The position numbers and the translations under genes are program-made. From contig JAIXXV010000032.1 in the NCBI GenBank assembly GCA_027490575.1, positions 77,211 through 128,977 of the forward strand: a stretch of DNA of 51,767 bases. Reading direction: 5' to 3'. This DNA comes from a bacterium. GTDB taxonomy: Bacteria > Patescibacteriota > Minisyncoccia > Phycocordibacterales > CAIZLB01. Below, in pieces: positions 47,809 to 51,767 of this stretch (the stretch's first letter is position 1; every line of letters starts with the position of its first letter). Below the pieces are notes generated by a model. That model saw only the letters and a program-made list of their open reading frames with translations. It searched no databases and was not told where the DNA came from.

Positions 47809-50028
47809 CTAATTTTGAGACTGCATCATTCTAGCCATCACTCCTCTCGTCACAGGCCCGAACACACCTACTGAAGGTGTAATGCCGTAGGCTTTTTGGA
47901 ATCTAGAGAGTGCGGCTCGTGTTGCATTACCAAAAGTATTTGTCTCTCTACCAACTGACCCAGGTCCTGTCCTAGATACTGTGAACCCTATAGCGTTCAG
48001 GAAGCGTTGAAGTTGGATAGTTGTGATAGCCTGAGGTCTTATATTGGTGTTTGTTGTATTTGATAAACCTACTGGATTTAAGATGGACGTAGCTGAACTA
48101 GTAGACCTAGTAGTTGCAACACTAGTAGTCGAATTTGAAGATGCATTCAATGGAGGTGTGACTGACCAGCTACCTCCCCCACCTCCTCCAGATGAGCCAC
48201 TGCCACTTGAAGTGGTTGGAGTACTTGCGCCGGGAGTAATATTAACAATGATAGTCTTATCAACTGTATGCGATGGTGTACCTGAATCTGATACTGTTAT
48301 AAGTAAAGGTATTTTTTGTCTTACAAAGTAGTCAATACTACTTGAGTTCAATACCGATAACTGGCCTGTAAATAAGTCTAGATCGAAAGTGCTATTGATA
48401 TTTCCACCCTTAATACTAAAGTTTAGTGCTGATCCATCTTGATCTGTATAAGATACTGTTCCTAAAACTGTCCCTACACTTGCACCACTCACAACGCTGA
48501 AATCTGAAGTAGTTATCGTGGGTGCATCATTTCGATCATTTACATTTATTATAATCACACCATCAAACGAACCTAGAGAATCTGTAACACGAACACCCAC
48601 TTCATATCTGTTGTGCAATTCAAAATCTAGACTTGCATTTTGATTCAGATATATCTTACCTGTAGTACTTGCTATATTAAAAATATTTTCATTGTCTAAT
48701 AGACTGTATCTTACACTACTTGGATTATCACTTACTGATGTCAAAGTACCGATAAGTGAGGTACCGGGTACATTTTCATTTACACTCAGTGTTGTAGCGG
48801 GTATATATGGATCATCAGCAACATTTTGAATAGGTATCAAAAGAGTACCTATTGCTGACAAAGGAACATTTGCATCATCAGTCACCGATACAGTAAGTAC
48901 AAAAGTTTGATTTTGATTAAAATCAATTAGCGTACTGCTTGCAACTCTGATAGTGCCGTCTTGATCCATGTTAAATGCTCCGAGCTCGTTACCAGCTGTT
49001 ATTGCATAAGACAAATCATCACCGTCAGCATCTGTTGCAGTTACAACAGATATAGCGGTACCTTCTGCAGGTCTTTCAAATACAGGTTGGGTTGTTGTTG
49101 CACTAGTTATAACAGGTCTTACATTAAAACATGTTATATCAATATTTGAAGATTCATATCCACCACCTAAAACAGCAAGGTCAGCATCTATCTGTGATTT
49201 ATAAAAGGAATAGTTTGGCCCTCCTAATGGAGAGGTATGAGTTTCAATCAAAACAGGTTTTCCACCAACTATGATGAAGGTAGGATTTCCAGAGTCACCA
49301 CTGATCAAAGCCTCTGAAAATGAAAGTCTTGGTTGGGTTATAGAATCTCTGACCGGGAAACCTGATTGTGTGAGAGGGTATGTATTAATACCATCTAGTA
49401 CAAGCGCTTTTTCCTCTTGATCAAGTACAAGTGTGGCAAAACGATAAAGATACTCATCTGTGATCATTTTATTAAAATCACTGAAGCTGATGATGGGATA
49501 ATGAGTGATGCTAGATGGTACATCGGCATTTAAAAGACCTAATGTAATATCAGTACCACTTACGGTTCGAATAGCCGAGACAGTTCTCACTACAACGGTG
49601 TTGTCATTGGCTACAAAATGCACAGTGTCGCCAGGAGAAAGAGAATAGTGAGTTGCAAATGCTATGTGCCTTGGAGTTATAAGAGTTCCCGCCCTCCTGT
49701 TTCCTTCACGTGAGTTCCAAGGTGATATACCAGTCAGGTCAATACTCGACACTCTTTCTGTCCAAGCATTTGGATTCCTGACATATGTAGAACTTGCAAA
49801 GTTTTGCGTAGTGAAAATAGCCTTGGCTTGATTGATATCAGTGACGCCTGCTATTCGAGAATCTACTTCATCGTCTATATGTTCTGTAAAGTCTGCACCG
49901 CTTGCACAAGTAGGTGTAAATGTAGTATTTGCTGCATCGGCAGTGTTGTAAGGTAAATAAGCTGTCGTGATTAAAAGTATCAATACTACTGTAAATATAT
50001 TTCTGAAAATCTGATTTTTTTTGATCAT
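47809..50028 (-). CDS. Secreted trypsin-like protease-fold / cadherin-repeat protein with C-terminal peptidoglycan-binding-like domain
   Basis: Triad-like GTLITPRHIAFATHYSL (His), DITLGLL (Asp), LISGDSGNPTFI (Ser); cadherin-like YAITAGNELGAFNMDQDGTIRVAS and DRNDAPTI; C-terminal LQRFLNAIGFTVSRTGPGSVGRETNTFGNATRAALSRFQKAYGITPSVGVFGPVTRGVMARMM. Confidence 0.8.
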   Translation of the reverse strand: MIKKNQIFRNIFTVVLILLITTAYLPYNTADAANTTFTPTCASGADFTEHIDDEVDSRIAGVTDINQAKAIFTTQNFASSTYVRNPNAWTERVSSIDLTGISPWNSREGNRRAGTLITPRHIAFATHYSLSPGDTVHFVANDNTVVVRTVSAIRTVSGTDITLGLLNADVPSSITHYPIISFSDFNKMITDEYLYRFATLVLDQEEKALVLDGINTYPLTQSGFPVRDSITQPRLSFSEALISGDSGNPTFIIVGGKPVLIETHTSPLGGPNYSFYKSQIDADLAVLGGGYESSNIDITCFNVRPVITSATTTQPVFERPAEGTAISVVTATDADGDDLSYAITAGNELGAFNMDQDGTIRVASSTLIDFNQNQTFVLTVSVTDDANVPLSAIGTLLIPIQNVADDPYIPATTLSVNENVPGTSLIGTLTSVSDNPSSVRYSLLDNENIFNIASTTGKIYLNQNASLDFELHNRYEVGVRVTDSLGSFDGVIIINVNDRNDAPTITTSDFSVVSGASVGTVLGTVSYTDQDGSALNFSIKGGNINSTFDLDLFTGQLSVLNSSSIDYFVRQKIPLLITVSDSGTPSHTVDKTIIVNITPGASTPTTSSGSGSSGGGGGGSWSVTPPLNASSNSTTSVATTRSTSSATSILNPVGLSNTTNTNIRPQAITTIQLQRFLNAIGFTVSRTGPGSVGRETNTFGNATRAALSRFQKAYGITPSVGVFGPVTRGVMARMMQSQN

Positions 50029-50116
50029 GCTCTACTATAATATCATGTAAAATAGCCTTAAATCAAATTATCTAGCGCACAAGATCATCAATAATTTAAA
50101 ATTAATAAATAAAAAT

Positions 50117-50136
50117 GCCCCGCCGGTTGGCGGGGC
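50117..50136 (-). terminator. GC-rich intrinsic terminator of 50173..50622
   Basis: GCCCCGCC-GGTT-GGCGGGGC; minus strand followed by ATTTTTATTTATT. Confidence 0.85.
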
Positions 50137-50172
50137 TGAATCTGACACTTATCTGAGAAGGCTTTGAGAGTC

Positions 50173-50622
50173 TTATTCCAAGAAAACAATTTTCGGTTTA
50201 AAACACATCTGTTTCCAAGGTCTACTTGCAATGAAATAATCGACTGCTGCCTTCAGTGACCTTTTTGTCTCAGGTCTTAAAACCTTGGCCTTTATAACCC
50301 CTTTTTCGAAAAAGCACCGGACTTCCTCATCGATCACTTTACCTACAAACGAACTTCGTGGTTCAGCAAGCATCCCTAATCCCAGCTTCTGAAGTTCAGT
50401 CCATATTTGCCAATCATCAAGGCTACTGTCCGAAAGAATTCTGACAATATGATCGTCCTTCATAATCTCTCTTACTAAAGGAAGTGATCCTTCGTTGTAT
50501 AGGATATCCTCGATATTTGTAAAGATTTTGTCACAAGCAATCCTTATACCAACGATTCCAAGTACAATGAGGATTGGAACTGCAGTGAAAACTAGTTCTT
50601 GTACGAACATTTTGTAGTACAT
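50173..50622 (-). CDS. Hypothetical protein with N-terminal TM, SD-led
   Basis: 149 aa; SD AAAGGA at 50631-50636; TM LVFTAVPILIVLGIVGIRIA. Confidence 0.72.
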   Translation of the reverse strand: MYYKMFVQELVFTAVPILIVLGIVGIRIACDKIFTNIEDILYNEGSLPLVREIMKDDHIVRILSDSSLDDWQIWTELQKLGLGMLAEPRSSFVGKVIDEEVRCFFEKGVIKAKVLRPETKRSLKAAVDYFIASRPWKQMCFKPKIVFLE

Positions 50623-50861
50623 CTTTGTAATCCTTTCTGTTTTGATTGTTTAGGTTCTTGTTTTGTGTTCTAGAGAATTTCTTCAAGTGAAAATGATTCG
50701 GGTAGATGCTTACTCGGATAATTTTCTTTCCTATATAAGGATAACACTGAAATATGCATTTGTCCATACTAAGCTTCATACAGCAGAACCGTTCAATACA
50801 CCGCATCCAGTATTTAGTTTAAATTCAGCAATATGGGCAAATTTAAATGGTACACAGGTCA

Positions 50862-50870
50862 TTATCCACA
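50862..50870 (+). promoter_or_regulatory. DnaA-box sequence TTATCCACA upstream of orphan response regulator
   Basis: Exact 9-mer; second perfect copy noticed in the window. Confidence 0.4.
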
Positions 50871-50887
50871 TTTAAAAAATCTTCACA

Positions 50888-50925
50888 TTTTCTTTAACTT
50901 TTCTTTATCTTTCCATCACTACAAT
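50888..50925 (+). promoter_or_regulatory. Pho-box-like 11-bp direct repeat plus -10 TACAAT
   Basis: TTTTCTTTAAC TTTTCTTTATC (50888-50909) then TACAAT at 50920-50925, with the repeat occupying the -35 region. Confidence 0.55.
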
Positions 50926-50974
50926 AGGCTTATGTTTTAATCATTAATAATATAAAATATGAAATATAAACAAT

Positions 50975-51649
50975 ATGAGAATACTTATAATCGAGGATGA
51001 TGAGTTTTTGAGAGAGACTTTAAGGAAGCACCTTTCGGCATCTGGCTATATAGTTGACGCTACTGATGATGGTGAATCTGGATCATATACGGCAAGGACA
51101 AATAATTATGACCTTATCATACTGGACAATCTACTTCCAAAGAAGAGTGGATTCCAAGTGTCTTGCGATATACGAAGTGAAAAGATTCGCACGCCCATAC
51201 TTGTATTATCGGTTGTTGATGACTCTGAAGAAAAAGTAAAGTTTCTTGAAAATGGTTCTGATGACTATATGACCAAGCCATTTGTTTTTGCTGAGTTATT
51301 GGCTAGAATACGCGCATTATCAAAAAGGCAATATAGTATCGACGAACCAGTACTAACTCTTGATGACCTCACACTTGATACCAAGTCTCAAACTGTCATA
51401 CGTGGTGGCAAAGGAGTCTATCTAACACGCAAAGAATACTTGATACTAGAGTGCATGGCCAAAAGACCAGGGCAAGTAGTCACCCGATCAGAGATACTAG
51501 ATGGTGCGTGGAACAATGATATAGACCCATTTTCAAATACCATCGAGGCTCACATCAGAAACCTCCGTAAAAAAATTGAGAAAGGTAGCAAGAGAAGGTA
51601 TATACAAACTGTGCCAGGTAGAGGCTATAAGCTGGATAGGAACAGGTAA
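50975..51649 (+). CDS. OmpR/PhoB-family response regulator, no kinase adjacent in window
   Basis: MRILIIEDDEFLRETLRKHLSASGYIVD...LIILDNLLPKKSG...LENGSDDYMTKPFVFAELLARI; winged-helix C-terminus IEAHIRNLRKKIEKGSKRRYIQTVPGRGYKL. Confidence 0.95.
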   Translation: MRILIIEDDEFLRETLRKHLSASGYIVDATDDGESGSYTARTNNYDLIILDNLLPKKSGFQVSCDIRSEKIRTPILVLSVVDDSEEKVKFLENGSDDYMTKPFVFAELLARIRALSKRQYSIDEPVLTLDDLTLDTKSQTVIRGGKGVYLTRKEYLILECMAKRPGQVVTRSEILDGAWNNDIDPFSNTIEAHIRNLRKKIEKGSKRRYIQTVPGRGYKLDRNR

Positions 51650-51652
51650 TTA

Positions 51653-51767
51653 CTAATTCCCTTTCAGTATCTCCAGAACTTTCGCCCTAGTCACCGGACC
51701 AAAGTACCCTACAGCAGGAGTGATCTTGTTAGCAGCTTGGAATCTAGCAAGTGCACGACGAGTGGCT
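51653..51767 (-). CDS. C-terminal end of a fourth protein with the peptidoglycan-binding-like module, truncated by window edge
   Basis: Manual translation ATRRALARFQAANKITPAVGYFGPVTRAKVLEILKGN*, matching the other three C-termini. Confidence 0.85.
   Translation of the reverse strand, partial: ATRRALARFQAANKITPAVGYFGPVTRAKVLEILKGN

Overview
The window looks like a chromosomal segment of a CPR/Patescibacteria (Parcubacteria-like) bacterium. This is inferred from gene content and AT-rich, mostly Shine-Dalgarno-less gene starts; no taxonomic search was run. Housekeeping genes: an rpoB-rpoC-dnaG-rpoD run, trmD, a KH-domain protein, lepA, typA/bipA, an ftsB-like gene, an FKBP isomerase, two glutaredoxin-like proteins, a photolyase, a UvrD-like helicase-nuclease, an RRM protein, tRNA-Phe(GAA) and tRNA-Arg(CCU). 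Accessory content: a two-component pair next to two META-domain lipoprotein-like/secreted paralogs (one with an eight-cysteine cluster), an orphan OmpR-type regulator, a MacAB-like ABC exporter, a type IV pilin-like protein, and four surface-type proteins (one truncated) sharing a C-terminal peptidoglycan-binding-like module. Most notable observations: (1) an rpoBC leader with a strong promoter, an operator-like palindrome holding a perfect DnaA box, and three segments able to form mutually exclusive hairpins; (2) two degenerate tRNA 5'-half copies directly upstream of tRNA-Phe; (3) an att-like duplication of the tRNA-Arg 3' end bordering a palindromic element; (4) four orphan single-gene units with strong SDs and mostly GC-rich terminators, against a background of SD-less genes; (5) a shared C-terminal display module on unrelated repeat architectures, including a predicted trypsin-like protease-cadherin protein. 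No CRISPR array, rRNA or intact transposon was seen.
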